Source of the DNA: Saprospiraceae bacterium | GTDB taxonomy: Bacteria > Bacteroidota > Bacteroidia > Chitinophagales > Saprospiraceae | Direction of reading: 5' to 3' | Length of the DNA: 64,000 nt | NCBI GenBank assembly: GCA_029212405.1 | Contig: JARGNR010000019.1 | Coordinates: 1 to 64,000 of the forward strand | Part shown: positions 25,802 to 36,396 of the stretch, one piece after another | How positions within the stretch are numbered: the stretch's first letter is position 1 | Layout of the letters: each line of letters begins with the position of its first letter | Translations under genes and position numbers: made by a program | The notes under the pieces: model-generated | What the model was told of the DNA's origin: nothing | Databases searched by the model: none | Seen by the model: only the letters and a program-made list of their open reading frames with translations

Positions 25802-26914
25802 ATGAAAAAAGCATTGATTACAGGGGTAACTGGACAAGACGGAGCCTATTTATCAGAGTTTCTACTCAATAAAGGATATGAAGTTCATGGAATCAAAAGA
25901 AGATCGTCCTTATTTAATACCGAACGTATTGATCACATTTATCAAGATCCACATTTAGATAACCGAAATTTCATTTTACATTATGGAGACCTTTCTGATG
26001 CGACCAACATCATTCGTATAATCCAGGAAGTACAACCCGATGAAATCTACAATCTAGGTGCAATGTCTCACGTAAAAGTCAGTTTTGAAGCTCCTGAATA
26101 TACCGCTGATATAGATGGCGTGGGTACCTTAAGAATTTTAGAAGCCATTCGGATTTTAGGCCTACAAAAGAAAACAAAATTTTATCAAGCATCAACCTCT
26201 GAGTTATATGGTAAAGTGCAGGAGGTCCCCCAGACAGAATCGACTCCTTTCTATCCTAGATCTCCCTATGGTGTAGCAAAACTATATGCTTATTGGATTA
26301 CTATCAACTATAGAGAAGCCTATGGAATATTTGGTTGTAACGGTATTCTCTTCAATCATGAAAGTCCTCTGAGAGGAGAAACTTTTGTAACTAGAAAAAT
26401 AACCAGAGCAGTAGCAAAAATAGGACTTGGCCTTCAATCAAAATTGTATTTGGGAAATCTAAATGCCAAAAGAGATTGGGGCCATGCAAAAGATTATGTG
26501 GAACTTATGTGGAAAATTCTGCAGTATGAGAAAGCAGAAGATTGGGTTATTGCTACAGGTGTTTCAACGAGCGTACGTGATTTCACCATCATGTCTTTTC
26601 GGGAACTAGGGATTGAATTAGAGTTCAAAGGTGAAAACCAACACGAAGTAGGATTGGTAAAATCATGTAGCAATCCAATATATCAATTGGAAGTTGGAAC
26701 AGAAGTAGTAGGTGTTGACCCAGAATATTATCGACCTACTGAGGTAGATTTACTCGTTGGTGATTCTTCTAAAGCTAAAAATCTATTGAATTGGGAGCCT
26801 AAGTATGATTTACAGTTGATCTGTAGTGAAATGGTTGCAAATGATATTGCATTGTTTGAAAAAGAAAGGCATTTGAAAAAAGCCGGTTTTGAAATAAAAA
26901 ACGAATATGAATAG
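25802..26914 (+). CDS. GDP-mannose 4,6-dehydratase
   Basis: This enzyme converts GDP-D-mannose to GDP-4-keto-6-deoxymannose, the first step towards GDP-L-fucose and other deoxyhexoses. The preferred start, ATG 25802, gives 370 residues with the NADP-binding GxxGxxG (G8-V-T-G-Q-D-G14) at the usual place. An ATG 54 bases upstream would add an unusual 18-residue lead. Further marks are 'STSELYGKV' with catalytic Ser/Thr and Glu, '[12 protein letters not shown]' with Tyr156 and Lys160, and the '[19 protein letters not shown]' substrate loop. Residue positions agree with E. coli Gmd within one. It pairs with fcl 57 bases downstream. Confidence 0.95.
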   Translation: MKKALITGVTGQDGAYLSEFLLNKGYEVHGIKRRSSLFNTERIDHIYQDPHLDNRNFILHYGDLSDATNIIRIIQEVQPDEIYNLGAMSHVKVSFEAPEYTADIDGVGTLRILEAIRILGLQKKTKFYQASTSELYGKVQEVPQTESTPFYPRSPYGVAKLYAYWITINYREAYGIFGCNGILFNHESPLRGETFVTRKITRAVAKIGLGLQSKLYLGNLNAKRDWGHAKDYVELMWKILQYEKAEDWVIATGVSTSVRDFTIMSFRELGIELEFKGENQHEVGLVKSCSNPIYQLEVGTEVVGVDPEYYRPTEVDLLVGDSSKAKNLLNWEPKYDLQLICSEMVANDIALFEKERHLKKAGFEIKNEYE

Positions 26915-26971
26915 GCTCATATCAAATAGAATTTACCATTTATTCAAATCAGATCAACCTAAATTAAAGAG

Positions 26972-27904
26972 GTGAAAAAGGACGACAAAATATATATCGC
27001 AGGACACAAAGGAATGGTAGGGTCTGCTATCAAAAGAAAGTTAGAAAATGAAGGATTTACCAATTTTATTTTACGAAGCAGCTCAGAATTAGATCTCAGA
27101 GATCAATTAAAAGTCAATGTTTTTTTTGAAGAAGAAAAACCAGATTACGTGTTTCTTGCTGCTGCAAAAGTTGGAGGAATCCATGCCAATAACACATACA
27201 AAGGAGAATTTCTATATGATAATCTAATGATCCAAACCAATGTGATTCATGCTGCCTTTGTTCATTCCGTAAAAAAACTCTTGTTTTTAGGTTCATCTTG
27301 TATTTATCCAAAATTTGCGGATCAACCTCTAAAAGAAACTTCTCTTTTAACCGGTGAGCTGGAACCTACAAACGAACCCTATGCCATAGCTAAAATTGCA
27401 GGCATAAAATTGTGTGACGCTTATAGAGAACAGTATGGCTGCAATTTTATCTCTGTAATGCCCACTAATCTGTATGGCCCAAACGACAATTATGACTTAG
27501 AATCGAGTCATGTATTACCAGCATTAATAAGAAAGTTTCATGAAGCGAAAAAAACAAATAAGCAAGAAGTTGTCATTTGGGGAAGCGGCACTCCAAAAAG
27601 AGAATTTCTTCACGTAAATGATCTTGCGGATGCATGTTTTCTCCTTATGGAAACATACAATGAACCTGGATTGATAAACATTGGTACAGGAAAAGATATT
27701 TCTATTTTCGAATTAGCTCTCCTTATTAAAGATATTGTTGGTTTTACCGGAAAAGTGGTTCAAGACCTATCAAAACCTGATGGAACACCAAGGAAATTAA
27801 TGGACGTAGAGAAGCTGCACAATGCTGGTTGGAAGGCACGTATTGGCTTGGAAGAAGGTATCAAATCTGTATATGGTCGGTTAAAAGATAAAGATTGGTA
27901 TTAG
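26972..27904 (+). CDS. GDP-L-fucose synthase (epimerase/reductase)
   Basis: This 310-residue short-chain dehydrogenase turns the Gmd product into GDP-L-fucose by 3,5-epimerisation and NADPH-dependent 4-reduction. It shows the nucleotide-binding '[11 protein letters not shown]', '[19 protein letters not shown]' with the catalytic Ser, and '[11 protein letters not shown]' with Tyr137 and Lys141. The family's '[26 protein letters not shown]' and '[19 protein letters not shown]' follow. The start is GTG: an in-frame stop lies four codons upstream, and the first internal ATG would cut into the Rossmann loop. With gmd it shows that the cell makes GDP-L-fucose, presumably for the adjacent glycosyltransferases. 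Confidence 0.94.
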   Translation: MKKDDKIYIAGHKGMVGSAIKRKLENEGFTNFILRSSSELDLRDQLKVNVFFEEEKPDYVFLAAAKVGGIHANNTYKGEFLYDNLMIQTNVIHAAFVHSVKKLLFLGSSCIYPKFADQPLKETSLLTGELEPTNEPYAIAKIAGIKLCDAYREQYGCNFISVMPTNLYGPNDNYDLESSHVLPALIRKFHEAKKTNKQEVVIWGSGTPKREFLHVNDLADACFLLMETYNEPGLINIGTGKDISIFELALLIKDIVGFTGKVVQDLSKPDGTPRKLMDVEKLHNAGWKARIGLEEGIKSVYGRLKDKDWY

Positions 27905-27963
27905 TAACCCAAGTAAACTAGAACCTTCGGATACTTCCTTTCGTTTATTCTTTATTCTTTCTA

Positions 27964-27971
27964 TACCTTTG
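27964..27971 (+). promoter_or_regulatory. -7 promoter element of icmF
   Basis: TACCTTTG matches TAnnTTTG and lies 26 bases before the icmF ATG, a normal distance for Bacteroidota promoters. The -33 region is T-rich (around 27938-27945) but has no exact TTTG. Confidence 0.5.
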
Positions 27972-27997
27972 CAGTCCCTAATCAAAATATTGACTTA

Positions 27998-30900
27998 ATG
28001 GAAATTCAAGCACCATATCAAGCCAAAAATAAAATCCGAATTGTTACCGCAGCATCCTTATTTGATGGACATGATGCCGCGATAAATATCATGCGAAGAA
28101 TTATGCAGCGTTCGGGTGCTGAGATTATACATCTCGGACATAATCGATCAGCAAAAGAAATCGTAGATACAGCAATACAAGAAGATGTCCAAGGCATCGC
28201 ATTGACCAGCTATCAAGGTGGCCACAACGAATATTTCAAGTATATCTATGACTTATTAGAAGAAAATGGTTGTGGACATATCAAAATCTTTGGAGGAGGA
28301 GGAGGAACCATCCTACCTTCAGAAATTAAAGAATTGCACGACTATGGTATTTGTCATATCTATAGTCCAGATGATGGCCGTACGATGGGACTTCAGGGAA
28401 TGATCAATGATCTTTTACAAAATTGTGATTTCCCATTGGGTCAAAATGTAAATGGAGAAGTAAAAGAACTTTCTACAAAAAACCCAAAAGCCATAGCAAA
28501 GCTTATCACTGCCATAGAAAACTATCCTGATGAAAATCATCCATGGCTCAAAGACATCGAAAGTCAAACATCTAATGTACCTATTCTAGGAATCACGGGT
28601 ACTGGAGGCGCAGGAAAATCGAGCCTTGTCGATGAATTGGTGAGACGGTTTCTAATCGAATATCCAGAAAAATCTATTGCAATTGTTTCTGTAGATCCTT
28701 CCAAAAGAAAAACAGGTGGTGCTCTGCTCGGAGATAGAATCCGAATGAATGCCATCAATAACAATCGTGTTTATATGCGATCGTTAGCAACTCGACAATC
28801 AAATCTTGCATTGTCAAAACATATACGAGGTGCTACGAATATCTTGAAAGCTGCAAAGTTTGATTTAATCATTTTAGAGACTTCTGGAATCGGCCAATCC
28901 GATACCGAAATCGTAGATCATTCTGATGTAAGTATGTATGTCATGACACCAGAATATGGAGCCGCTACTCAATTAGAGAAGATTGATATGCTTGACTTCG
29001 CCGATGTCATTGCCATCAATAAATTTGATAAACGAGGAGCTTTAGATGCATTACGAGATGTAAAAAAGCAATATCAGAGAAACAACGATCTATGGCACGA
29101 CGATCCAGATACAATGCCTGTCTATGGAACGATCGCTTCGCAATTCAACGATCCTGGTACTAATACTCTCTATCGTAAAATAATGGATGTGATCGAAGAG
29201 CGGACCAACGTTTCATTTCCTGCTACTTCAGTTTTTCAGGATGGGGATAGTGAAAAAATTTACATTATCCCACCTTCTCGAGTTCGATACTTATCAGAAA
29301 TCTCTGAAAACAACCGAAACTATGATCAATGGGTTCGGAAACAAGCCAAATTGGCCTCCAATGCATATGCACTAAACACTTCTTTGGATGTTATTGAAGA
29401 TGAAAATACCAAAGAGGTCCTGACCGCTCAATTGGATCGAACATTTGAAGATATGGACGGTGCATGTAAACGAATAGTGCAATCCTGGCCCGAAAAATCA
29501 AAAGCATATAAGCAAGATGAATTTGTATATAAGGTAAGAAATAGAGAAATCAAGGTGCAAACCTATACGAAAAGTTTATCTCAAAGTAAGATTCCAAAAG
29601 TTGTATTGCCAAAATACAAAGATTGGGGTGATGTTTTGAAATGGAATTTACAAGAAAATGTTCCTGGTGAATTTCCTTACACCGCTGGTGTTTTTCCATT
29701 TAAACGAAAAGGAGAAGATCCTACTAGAATGTTTGCTGGTGAAGGCGGACCCGAAAGAACCAATAAACGTTTTCATTACCTTTCTTTAGATACTCCTGCA
29801 AACCGGTTAAGTACTGCTTTTGATTCTGTAACGCTGTATGGAGAAGATCCAGATTACAGACCTGATATATATGGAAAAATTGGAAACTCTGGAGTAAGTA
29901 TCTGCTGTTTGGATGATGCTAAAAAACTATATTCTGGATTCAACTTATGTGAACCATCGACTTCTGTTTCGATGACCATAAATGGACCAGCCGCTACCAT
30001 ATGCGCATTTTTTATGAATGCCGCTATTGACCAGCAATGTGAATTGTATATCAGAGAAAATGGTTTGGAAGCAAAAGTAGAAGCCACTTTAAAAGCCAAA
30101 TATGAAGATCAAGGGTTGACCAGACCAAAATATTACGGTGAACTGCCCAAAGGAAATGATGGACTTGGGTTGATGCTCTTGGGAATAACCGGGGATGAAG
30201 TTCTAGATAAAGAGGTCTATGCAACATTAAAAGCCAGAGCTTTAAATTCTGTTAGAGGAACCGTACAAGCGGATATTCTAAAAGAAGATCAAGCACAAAA
30301 CACCTGCATTTTCAGTACTGAATTTTCATTAAAAATAATGGGAGATGTACAGCAGTACTTTATAGACCAAGCTGTGCGTAACTTTTATTCGGTCTCAATC
30401 TCTGGATACCATATTGCTGAAGCTGGAGCCAACCCTATTACACAATTGGCATTTACATTGGCGAATGGATTCACTTTTGTAGAATATTACCTCTCTCGAG
30501 GAATGAACATCGATGATTTTGCACCCAATCTCAGTTTCTTTTTCAGTAATGGAATCGACCCTGAGTATGCGGTAATTGGACGAGTAGCAAGAAGAATCTG
30601 GTCTAAAGCCATGAAAGAAAAGTACGAAGGAAATGCAAGGTCTCAAAAGTTGAAATATCATATTCAGACCAGCGGAAGATCACTGCATGCACAAGAGATC
30701 TCTTTTAATGACATTCGGACTACTCTACAAGCATTGTATGCGATTTACGATAACTGTAATTCACTTCATACCAATGCATATGATGAGGCGATCACTACCC
30801 CAACTGAAGAAAGTGTACGAAGAGCTGTCGCTATTCAGATGATCATCAATCATGAGTTGGGGCTGGCCAAAAATGAAAATCCTTTGCAAGGTTCATTCAT

Positions 30901-31354
30901 TATAGAAGAATTGACCGATTTGGTTGAAGAAGCCGTATTGACTGAATTTGACAGGATTACTGAACGAGGTGGAGTACTAGGGGCGATGGAAACCATGTAC
31001 CAGCGAAGCAAAATTCAGGAAGAAAGCCTTTATTATGAAACTCTAAAACATACTGGTGAATTTCCTATCATAGGTGTCAATACATTTTTATCCAAAGAAG
31101 GGTCTCCTACCGTTATTCCTGGAGAGGTCATCAGAGCTACAAAAGAGGAAAAGGAAGATCAAATAAAAACACTTGAAAACCTCACTAAAGCTTTTGAAGA
31201 TACCTCAAAAAAGACCTTAAGAAATCTACAAAAAGCAAGCATACATAATAAAAACATTTTTGAACATTTGATGGAAGCTGCCAAAACATGTTCCTTGGGT
31301 CAGATTACCCATGCATTGTATGAAGTTGGTGGTCAATACAGAAGAAATATGTAA
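27998..31354 (+). CDS. Fused isobutyryl-CoA mutase IcmF
   Basis: This 1118-residue adenosylcobalamin enzyme interconverts isobutyryl-CoA and n-butyryl-CoA and carries its own G-protein chaperone. Domains in order are: a B12-binding domain (about 10-145, with the base-off '[15 protein letters not shown]' around the lower-ligand His); a MeaB-like GTPase (about 190-430, P-loop '[13 protein letters not shown]' near 198-210, '[11 protein letters not shown]' and 'NKFDKRG'); and the mutase substrate domain (about 540-1118). In the substrate pocket 'AGVFPFK' keeps Phe566/Phe568 and 'KEDQAQNTC' has Gln767 where methylmalonyl-CoA mutase has Arg. That is the pattern known for IcmF and argues against methylmalonyl-CoA as substrate. 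Length fits the family. Start ATG follows a -7 element by 26 bases. Confidence 0.95.
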   Translation: MEIQAPYQAKNKIRIVTAASLFDGHDAAINIMRRIMQRSGAEIIHLGHNRSAKEIVDTAIQEDVQGIALTSYQGGHNEYFKYIYDLLEENGCGHIKIFGGGGGTILPSEIKELHDYGICHIYSPDDGRTMGLQGMINDLLQNCDFPLGQNVNGEVKELSTKNPKAIAKLITAIENYPDENHPWLKDIESQTSNVPILGITGTGGAGKSSLVDELVRRFLIEYPEKSIAIVSVDPSKRKTGGALLGDRIRMNAINNNRVYMRSLATRQSNLALSKHIRGATNILKAAKFDLIILETSGIGQSDTEIVDHSDVSMYVMTPEYGAATQLEKIDMLDFADVIAINKFDKRGALDALRDVKKQYQRNNDLWHDDPDTMPVYGTIASQFNDPGTNTLYRKIMDVIEERTNVSFPATSVFQDGDSEKIYIIPPSRVRYLSEISENNRNYDQWVRKQAKLASNAYALNTSLDVIEDENTKEVLTAQLDRTFEDMDGACKRIVQSWPEKSKAYKQDEFVYKVRNREIKVQTYTKSLSQSKIPKVVLPKYKDWGDVLKWNLQENVPGEFPYTAGVFPFKRKGEDPTRMFAGEGGPERTNKRFHYLSLDTPANRLSTAFDSVTLYGEDPDYRPDIYGKIGNSGVSICCLDDAKKLYSGFNLCEPSTSVSMTINGPAATICAFFMNAAIDQQCELYIRENGLEAKVEATLKAKYEDQGLTRPKYYGELPKGNDGLGLMLLGITGDEVLDKEVYATLKARALNSVRGTVQADILKEDQAQNTCIFSTEFSLKIMGDVQQYFIDQAVRNFYSVSISGYHIAEAGANPITQLAFTLANGFTFVEYYLSRGMNIDDFAPNLSFFFSNGIDPEYAVIGRVARRIWSKAMKEKYEGNARSQKLKYHIQTSGRSLHAQEISFNDIRTTLQALYAIYDNCNSLHTNAYDEAITTPTEESVRRAVAIQMIINHELGLAKNENPLQGSFIIEELTDLVEEAVLTEFDRITERGGVLGAMETMYQRSKIQEESLYYETLKHTGEFPIIGVNTFLSKEGSPTVIPGEVIRATKEEKEDQIKTLENLTKAFEDTSKKTLRNLQKASIHNKNIFEHLMEAAKTCSLGQITHALYEVGGQYRRNM

Positions 31355-31356
31355 TT

Positions 31357-31596
31357 ATGAAACATACTCATATGTGTCCCAAATGTGATTCCTCTGACAT
31401 CATTCGTATCAAGGGAGGGAGCACTTGGACTGGATATCAAAATTTTATACGCGGGAGTGCCATTAAAATGGTTCTTGTAACACGTTATTTATGTGGGAAT
31501 TGTGGGTTTTCGGAAGAATGGGTAGAGGACCCAAAAGGTCTTGAGTTGCTTAGAAAAAAGTATGGAAATGACACCACAGGGAATCCGTATGTTTAG
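31357..31596 (+). CDS. Small zinc-ribbon protein
   Basis: This 79-residue protein has two Cys-x-x-Cys knuckles, 'MCPKC' (Cys 7 and 10) and 'LCGNC' (about Cys 46 and 49), forming a treble-ribbon-like metal site. Charged and aromatic residues lie between and after them. Two bases separate it from the icmF stop, so it is in the same transcript. Small proteins of this type occur widely in Bacteroidota with no fixed function. A role in IcmF metabolism or cobalamin handling is only suggested by position. Confidence 0.65.
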   Translation: MKHTHMCPKCDSSDIIRIKGGSTWTGYQNFIRGSAIKMVLVTRYLCGNCGFSEEWVEDPKGLELLRKKYGNDTTGNPYV

Positions 31597-31830
31597 ATAT
31601 AAATATTACGACTAACCCAGTTAAATAGGACTGTCCACAATGATAAAAGGAAAGCAAAGTATACTATTTATTAACCTTTCACTTCATTCATTGTCGTCAT
31701 TACTTTAATCATAAAAAAAACGAGAAGTAGCTTATCCAGAAACCGAAAAAACGATAGCCATATGTACGATGGCAGATAATGGAAATTTATCCCTTTCTTT
31801 CTAAGTTCTTGTCCAAATCAAGGGAATCGT
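31597..31830. other. Intergenic region after the zinc-ribbon gene
   Basis: This is the first part of a 312-base gap. It is AT-rich and contains no reading frame of coding character and no clear terminator hairpin. The distal part of the gap carries the promoter described separately. Confidence 0.4.
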
Positions 31831-31863
31831 TTTGTATTAGATTAAATAAAATACCTACTTTTG
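31831..31863 (+). promoter_or_regulatory. Bacteroidota-type promoter of the gene at 31909
   Basis: TTTG at 31831-31834 and TACTTTTG at 31856-31863 are separated by 21 bases and match the -33 TTTG / -7 TAnnTTTG consensus. Transcription would start near 31870, leaving a leader of about 40 bases before the ATG at 31909. Confidence 0.65.
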
Positions 31864-31908
31864 CTCCCCTTCCCCTAAATCGGTCTTATAACCTAGATAA
31901 AGCAAATA

Positions 31909-33315
31909 ATGCAAGAACAACAGCATCATATTATAAAAACTGAACAGAAAGCACTTGATCTCAATTTAGACCCTATGGTATACGGGACGTTTGCTGAGAT
32001 TGGTGCAGGACAGGAAGTAGCCCGAAACTTCTTTCAAGTTGGAGCTGCTGCTGGCACTATAGCAAAGACAATGTCTGCATATGACAAAGGCTTTTCCGAT
32101 GCAATTTATGGCAAAGAAGAAAGTGGACGATACGTATGTGAGCCTAGGTTATATAAAATGCTAGATCATGAATATAGATTGATGGACGAACGGCTAGGAG
32201 AAATGTGTCATATGGCTACATTTTTTGTTTTTGCAGATACCGTTTCAGCGATTAATTATGCCCGTACGATTAAAGGCAATGGATGGCTCGGTGTACGTTT
32301 TCAACATGCTCCTTGCTCTGAGCCCAATGACTTGGCTATTCATGTCAAAATGCTCGATAATGACAACAAACTGCAGCAAGAAGCTATTGGCGTTTTAGGT
32401 GTAAATCTTATCTATTCTTGTTTTCGATACAGAGACAATCCTGAATTAATGGTCAAATCATTAATGGATGGTTTGGAAGGTAGAGTCTCCGTTGATTTTA
32501 TTAAGGCTTCTGGACCTGCTTTTGAAGATGTCGAAAACCGATTATTAGCTTTATATCTAGTAAAACATGGCCTTACTGAAGTAACAATGTTTGACGAACA
32601 CAAGCAAAGTATTCATGCTTCCGAATTCCTATATCGAAAAGCATTAATGGTTGTAAGGGGTAATTTTAGACCTCCTACTCTAGTTACCCAAGATGTAGTC
32701 AAATCCAGCTTCGAACAGTTTAAAAATGAAGATTTTGTGGACGAAGAAAAAGCCTATAATATCACTGAAATAACATTAGATTATCTAACAGATTCTAATG
32801 GGGTAATAGATGATAAAGATTTTCTAGATCGGACAGAGCTGATCTGTGCACTTGGATACAAAGTACTGGTCTCTAATTGTAGCAACCATCAAAAGTTAAT
32901 TAATTACCTCGCAGATTATAAAATAAAGAATCTCGGCCTGGTTATCGGAGTTCGAGAATTGCTTGAGATCATCAACAACAAATACTACAATAATCAGGAT
33001 GGAAGACTACTTGTGGCATTTGGTGAATTGTTCACAAGAAATATTAAGATTTATACTTATCCTGCATTACAAGATGATGGAGAGACGATAATGAATACCT
33101 CTAATCTACCTGTACCAGAAGGTATTAAGTTTTTGTACAAACATCTTACTGATAGTCATCAAATTGTAGATATAGAGGATTACGAATCCGAAATGTTGTA
33201 CATCGATCCTACGATTGTATACAACAATATTAGCAAGGGAAATGATGGCTGGCAAAACAAAGTCCCTGAAGAATTGGTAGATATCATATTAGAAAAACAG
33301 TTGTTTAAAAATTAA
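31909..33315 (+). CDS. Conserved cytoplasmic protein of unknown function
   Basis: This 468-residue protein has no signal peptide or membrane span. It belongs to a conserved family I recognise by its N-terminal signature 'YGTFAEIGAGQEVARNFFQVGAAAGTIAKTMSAYDKGFSDAIYG' (about residues 25-68), followed by 'DHEYRLMDERLGE', 'GNGWLGVRFQ', and 'EFLYRKALMVVRGNFRPPT'. As far as I recall, relatives are usually annotated as hypothetical, or inconsistently as TonB-dependent receptor or nucleotide adenylyltransferase; nothing in this sequence supports either label. It has its own clear promoter and no close neighbour, suggesting a stand-alone housekeeping or metabolic role. No catalytic motif stands out. 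Confidence 0.75.
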   Translation: MQEQQHHIIKTEQKALDLNLDPMVYGTFAEIGAGQEVARNFFQVGAAAGTIAKTMSAYDKGFSDAIYGKEESGRYVCEPRLYKMLDHEYRLMDERLGEMCHMATFFVFADTVSAINYARTIKGNGWLGVRFQHAPCSEPNDLAIHVKMLDNDNKLQQEAIGVLGVNLIYSCFRYRDNPELMVKSLMDGLEGRVSVDFIKASGPAFEDVENRLLALYLVKHGLTEVTMFDEHKQSIHASEFLYRKALMVVRGNFRPPTLVTQDVVKSSFEQFKNEDFVDEEKAYNITEITLDYLTDSNGVIDDKDFLDRTELICALGYKVLVSNCSNHQKLINYLADYKIKNLGLVIGVRELLEIINNKYYNNQDGRLLVAFGELFTRNIKIYTYPALQDDGETIMNTSNLPVPEGIKFLYKHLTDSHQIVDIEDYESEMLYIDPTIVYNNISKGNDGWQNKVPEELVDIILEKQLFKN

Positions 33316-33720
33316 CCCTTCTCGTTCAAAGAATAATTTATTGATTCTCTAACGGTGTTGAGGATCAAAATTGGTGTTATTTGGGTAGTAGTGTATTCAA
33401 TACCAATAAATATCACATATAGACTAAGCGTTGATTCTAAAGAGGTCGTAGATTAAAAAACCCATAAAAGTCTCCGTTCATATAGCAGAAGTCGTTTGAA
33501 AAAACAATTCAAGAAAAGGATTCAATTTTTCTAGGAATTCAAGGTGATTTAAGCTTGGTCTTTTTCTTGAAAATGGCATCATCTGCTTTCTTCTAAATTT
33601 CTGTAAATAAATTTTCTAAACAGAGTGTCACAACATTAGCTTCTTCCAGTTATAGGGGTGAAAATTGATATTGCGCAGATCAAATTTGTTATCATTTCTA
33701 AATCAATTAAATAGTTTAAG
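33316..33720. other. Intergenic region, 405 bases
   Basis: The stretch is AT-rich and without a supported gene. It contains a loose inverted repeat (TTCAAGAAAAGG near 33508 and CTTTTTCTTGAA near 33560). A TTTG at about 33687-33690 may be part of the promoter of the lipoprotein gene at 33721, but no clear -7 partner is visible. Confidence 0.35.
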
Positions 33721-35640
33721 ATGAAAAAGTTAACACGTTTTTTATATGCCATTACTCTTATTTGCGTAATATATAGCTGTACGAAAGAAGATTTTTCAAA
33801 CCAGAAAGATATTGCACCCAAATACCTAGTCCAAAATCAATTTCATGGGGGCACAGACTATGGAGAATTGTCAAAAAATTTAATTTCCATTGAAGAGTTT
33901 CCCGATCTAGAAAAATTTGTTGATCATACAATTTATTCTTCCTTACAATCAATTTTACCTGAGCGGTTTTCATCAAAAGAAATCCAACAACTTGAACAAG
34001 GATATGTTTGGAAATTTGAAAAAGATGGTACCATTATATATACGATTGACTACGAATACAATGTAGGGTCAATTACTAAATTAATGGTAACTACTGGTAT
34101 GGAAGGTGCCATTATTTCAATCAATCTTGTCGAAGCAGTTATTAAAACCACAAATAATTCCATCAGTGTTCATGACATAGAACTGGAAGAGGTTAATATT
34201 TATGCAATACTAGACGATCAAGAAGGAAAGAGCGGTCGAAATTCAATTAAAGAATGTATGAAAATTGTTTTTGGCGTTGACAGTGGGAATAGTACAGTTA
34301 TTATTAATCCAAAGGGAAACACGTCCAACAATGGCACAGTTGGCGGCGGGGATGGCCCAACAGGTGGTGGCGGCACTGCAAACTTTATAGTGGTATGTGG
34401 TTGTACCCCCGGCCATATGGGAGGAAAAAGTAATCCAGATTGTAAATGTAAAAAAACAGATAAGGTCATTATTATAGGTAAAGATAATACCTTAACCGAC
34501 AATTCACCTACCTCTACTACGAGAAACCAGGAATATTGGGATTGTATAGAACGGCTTATAGGGTGTGTTATGCTTACTGATTATGATTTAGCATTGCTAA
34601 CACTTAAACATTGTAATGGGGTATATGATGTAAACGATATAGACCCCCAAGCAGGAAATGATGGAAGTAATCAATTCATTGGTCCAGAATTTTGCGGTAA
34701 TTGGTTCGATTATCAACAAGAATGTTTAGATGGAAATACTTCAGTTGCAGATGTCTATCAACCGTGGTCACAATTTATGGCAGATTTTCCAGATTTATTC
34801 TTTGAGATAATTGAAGGGCTACCAGAGTGTACCGACACAGATGAAATGGAAGAGATTGCTTGTGTTCAAGAAGCACTTGATGCATTCTTAGCGGAGAATA
34901 ATTTAACCTTGACCAAACAAGATGAAACAGCCATTAAGAATGCGGCCTCCTGTGGAGAAGATATGGACAGCATTGCAACTACTTATTTCGAAAACATCAA
35001 TTTTGTAGTTGAGTTGGAGGACGATGGAGGAATAGTAGATTTAAAACAATTGGTTGAGGACTGCTTTGGTATGCCAGACGCAAATGGTAATTTTGTAGAT
35101 TGCTCTAATGGAAGTGACGTATTTAATTTTACAATTTATGTAGACCAGCCAAAGCAAGGCTCTAGTGACCCTTACTCAGGATCAATATTTAAACCTTCAA
35201 CTATTAATGTCGGCCATACCTTTGTTTCTATGACACATACAAGCGGTGGTGTATCAAATACAATTGTATATGGATTATATCCATCCAATGGAGCAAATCC
35301 ACTTGACCCAGAAAGTCCTAGATATATTGTTGATGATGGAGGTCATCAATTTGATATCGCAATGTCATATAACATCTCGTGTGGAGAATTTAATGATATC
35401 CTTGGTGAATCATTAAATATAGAAGGGGATAATTATAATTTGAATTCCAATAATTGTACTGATTTTGGTTTAAATCTAGGAGGTGTTATTGATTGCTGTA
35501 TTCCAGATTCTCAAGGATTTTGGGGTGTAGGATCTGGAAGTAATCCAGGAGCATTAGGAGAAGATCTAAAAAATCACCAAAATCAAAATGCAACCTTGTT
35601 AAATGGTCCACAAAACGCACCTATAACAGATTGTAATTGA
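33721..35640 (+). CDS. Large lipoprotein with possible permuted papain-fold C-terminal domain
   Basis: This 639-residue protein has a lipoprotein signal peptide (V-I-Y-S-C, Cys20). The N-terminal third is a mixed alpha/beta region. A Gly-rich linker (about 202-220) and a Cys-rich middle (about 225-250, with C-G-C and C-K-C pairs) follow. The C-terminal domain (about 480-615) shows 'INVGHTFVSMTH' with His499, a 'VYGLYPS' strand, and 'YNLNSNNCTDFG' with Cys579. An early His and a later Asn-Cys is the arrangement of circularly permuted papain-like hydrolases (LRAT/PPPDE and related NlpC/P60 members). I infer a thiol hydrolase or its inactive relative acting at the cell surface or on targets outside. 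A small exported protein follows at 35755. The whole-protein family is unknown to me. Confidence 0.55.
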   Translation: MKKLTRFLYAITLICVIYSCTKEDFSNQKDIAPKYLVQNQFHGGTDYGELSKNLISIEEFPDLEKFVDHTIYSSLQSILPERFSSKEIQQLEQGYVWKFEKDGTIIYTIDYEYNVGSITKLMVTTGMEGAIISINLVEAVIKTTNNSISVHDIELEEVNIYAILDDQEGKSGRNSIKECMKIVFGVDSGNSTVIINPKGNTSNNGTVGGGDGPTGGGGTANFIVVCGCTPGHMGGKSNPDCKCKKTDKVIIIGKDNTLTDNSPTSTTRNQEYWDCIERLIGCVMLTDYDLALLTLKHCNGVYDVNDIDPQAGNDGSNQFIGPEFCGNWFDYQQECLDGNTSVADVYQPWSQFMADFPDLFFEIIEGLPECTDTDEMEEIACVQEALDAFLAENNLTLTKQDETAIKNAASCGEDMDSIATTYFENINFVVELEDDGGIVDLKQLVEDCFGMPDANGNFVDCSNGSDVFNFTIYVDQPKQGSSDPYSGSIFKPSTINVGHTFVSMTHTSGGVSNTIVYGLYPSNGANPLDPESPRYIVDDGGHQFDIAMSYNISCGEFNDILGESLNIEGDNYNLNSNNCTDFGLNLGGVIDCCIPDSQGFWGVGSGSNPGALGEDLKNHQNQNATLLNGPQNAPITDCN

Positions 35641-35754
35641 AATTTATAAGCAAGACTTTTGAAAAAATACTTGCCTGTCTGTAAGAATGGATATAAATTT
35701 AAAGGAAGAATTGTACGAATATTTATTACTAACCAAACTAATTATCAACACATT

Positions 35755-36063
35755 ATGAGATCAATTTTTAAAATATTAATTGGTGTTTTCACGATTATCC
35801 TTTTATCCAACTTTATTCCCAGTGCCCAAATTGGAACTGCTTACAATTTCCAAACTCAAAACAAAGAGTTTGTGTATCGAAGTGTGCCCACCAAAGGGAG
35901 TGGTGTACCTGAAATGGAAAAAACTTTCACCAAGTTTAAAGCTGAAAATCCTCAACACAACGATTTAATCTTGTATCGGACTTTCAACAAGAAATGGTGG
36001 AAATTTTGGAAATGGGGTTCATATTTTACTGGGGATATTTGGTCATATCCTTATATGAAATAA
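35755..36063 (+). CDS. Small exported protein of unknown function
   Basis: The preferred start, ATG 35755, gives 102 residues beginning with a clear signal peptide ('MRSIFKILIGVFTIILLSNF', cleavage likely after S-A-Q at about 25). An upstream in-frame TTG would add 32 residues ahead of the signal and is unlikely. The mature part is basic and ends in an aromatic-rich stretch 'KKWWKFWKWGSYFTGDIW', reminiscent of membrane- or glycan-contacting tails. It sits about 115 bases after the lipoprotein with the cysteine-hydrolase-like domain and before a good terminator, so the two may form one transcript. A partner or inhibitor role is only a guess. Confidence 0.55.
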   Translation: MRSIFKILIGVFTIILLSNFIPSAQIGTAYNFQTQNKEFVYRSVPTKGSGVPEMEKTFTKFKAENPQHNDLILYRTFNKKWWKFWKWGSYFTGDIWSYPYMK

Positions 36064-36125
36064 TTCAGACCGATTGATTTTAATTTTGTTTTAGTTCCTT
36101 CATTCGTTTTACTTTTTAGGACGTT

Positions 36126-36153
36126 AGAGCCTCATAATTGTGGGGCTCTTCTT
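36126..36153 (+). terminator. Intrinsic terminator
   Basis: Bases 36126-36134 (AGAGCCTCA) pair with 36141-36149 (TGGGGCTCT) over nine positions including one G-T pair, with a six-base loop and a following T-rich stretch. It ends the unit of the small exported protein at 36063. Confidence 0.75.
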
Positions 36154-36396
36154 TTATTTCATTTATCCTCATCCATAGTTAATACGCGAGGATTATTCTA
36201 TTGAAATAAGTAATCCCAATAGTCACTCCATTTTTTCTTACTTTATCAAAGTAAAATGAATTTAGGAACGTATGTTGATCTAATTCATTGAGAACTGCCT
36301 CCAATATTTTGAGAATCACTCATATATTTTCTTTACTCAAAGTTTAATTTTTATTTTAGCACATTGGTTGATTTAGACACTAGCCTTCCATTCGCT

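Noticed and set aside
27998-31354. Methylmalonyl-CoA mutase
   Set aside because: The fused B12-GTPase-mutase order and Gln in place of the substrate-binding Arg fit IcmF.
31909-33315. TonB-dependent receptor
   Set aside because: There is no signal peptide, plug domain or barrel; the protein looks cytoplasmic.
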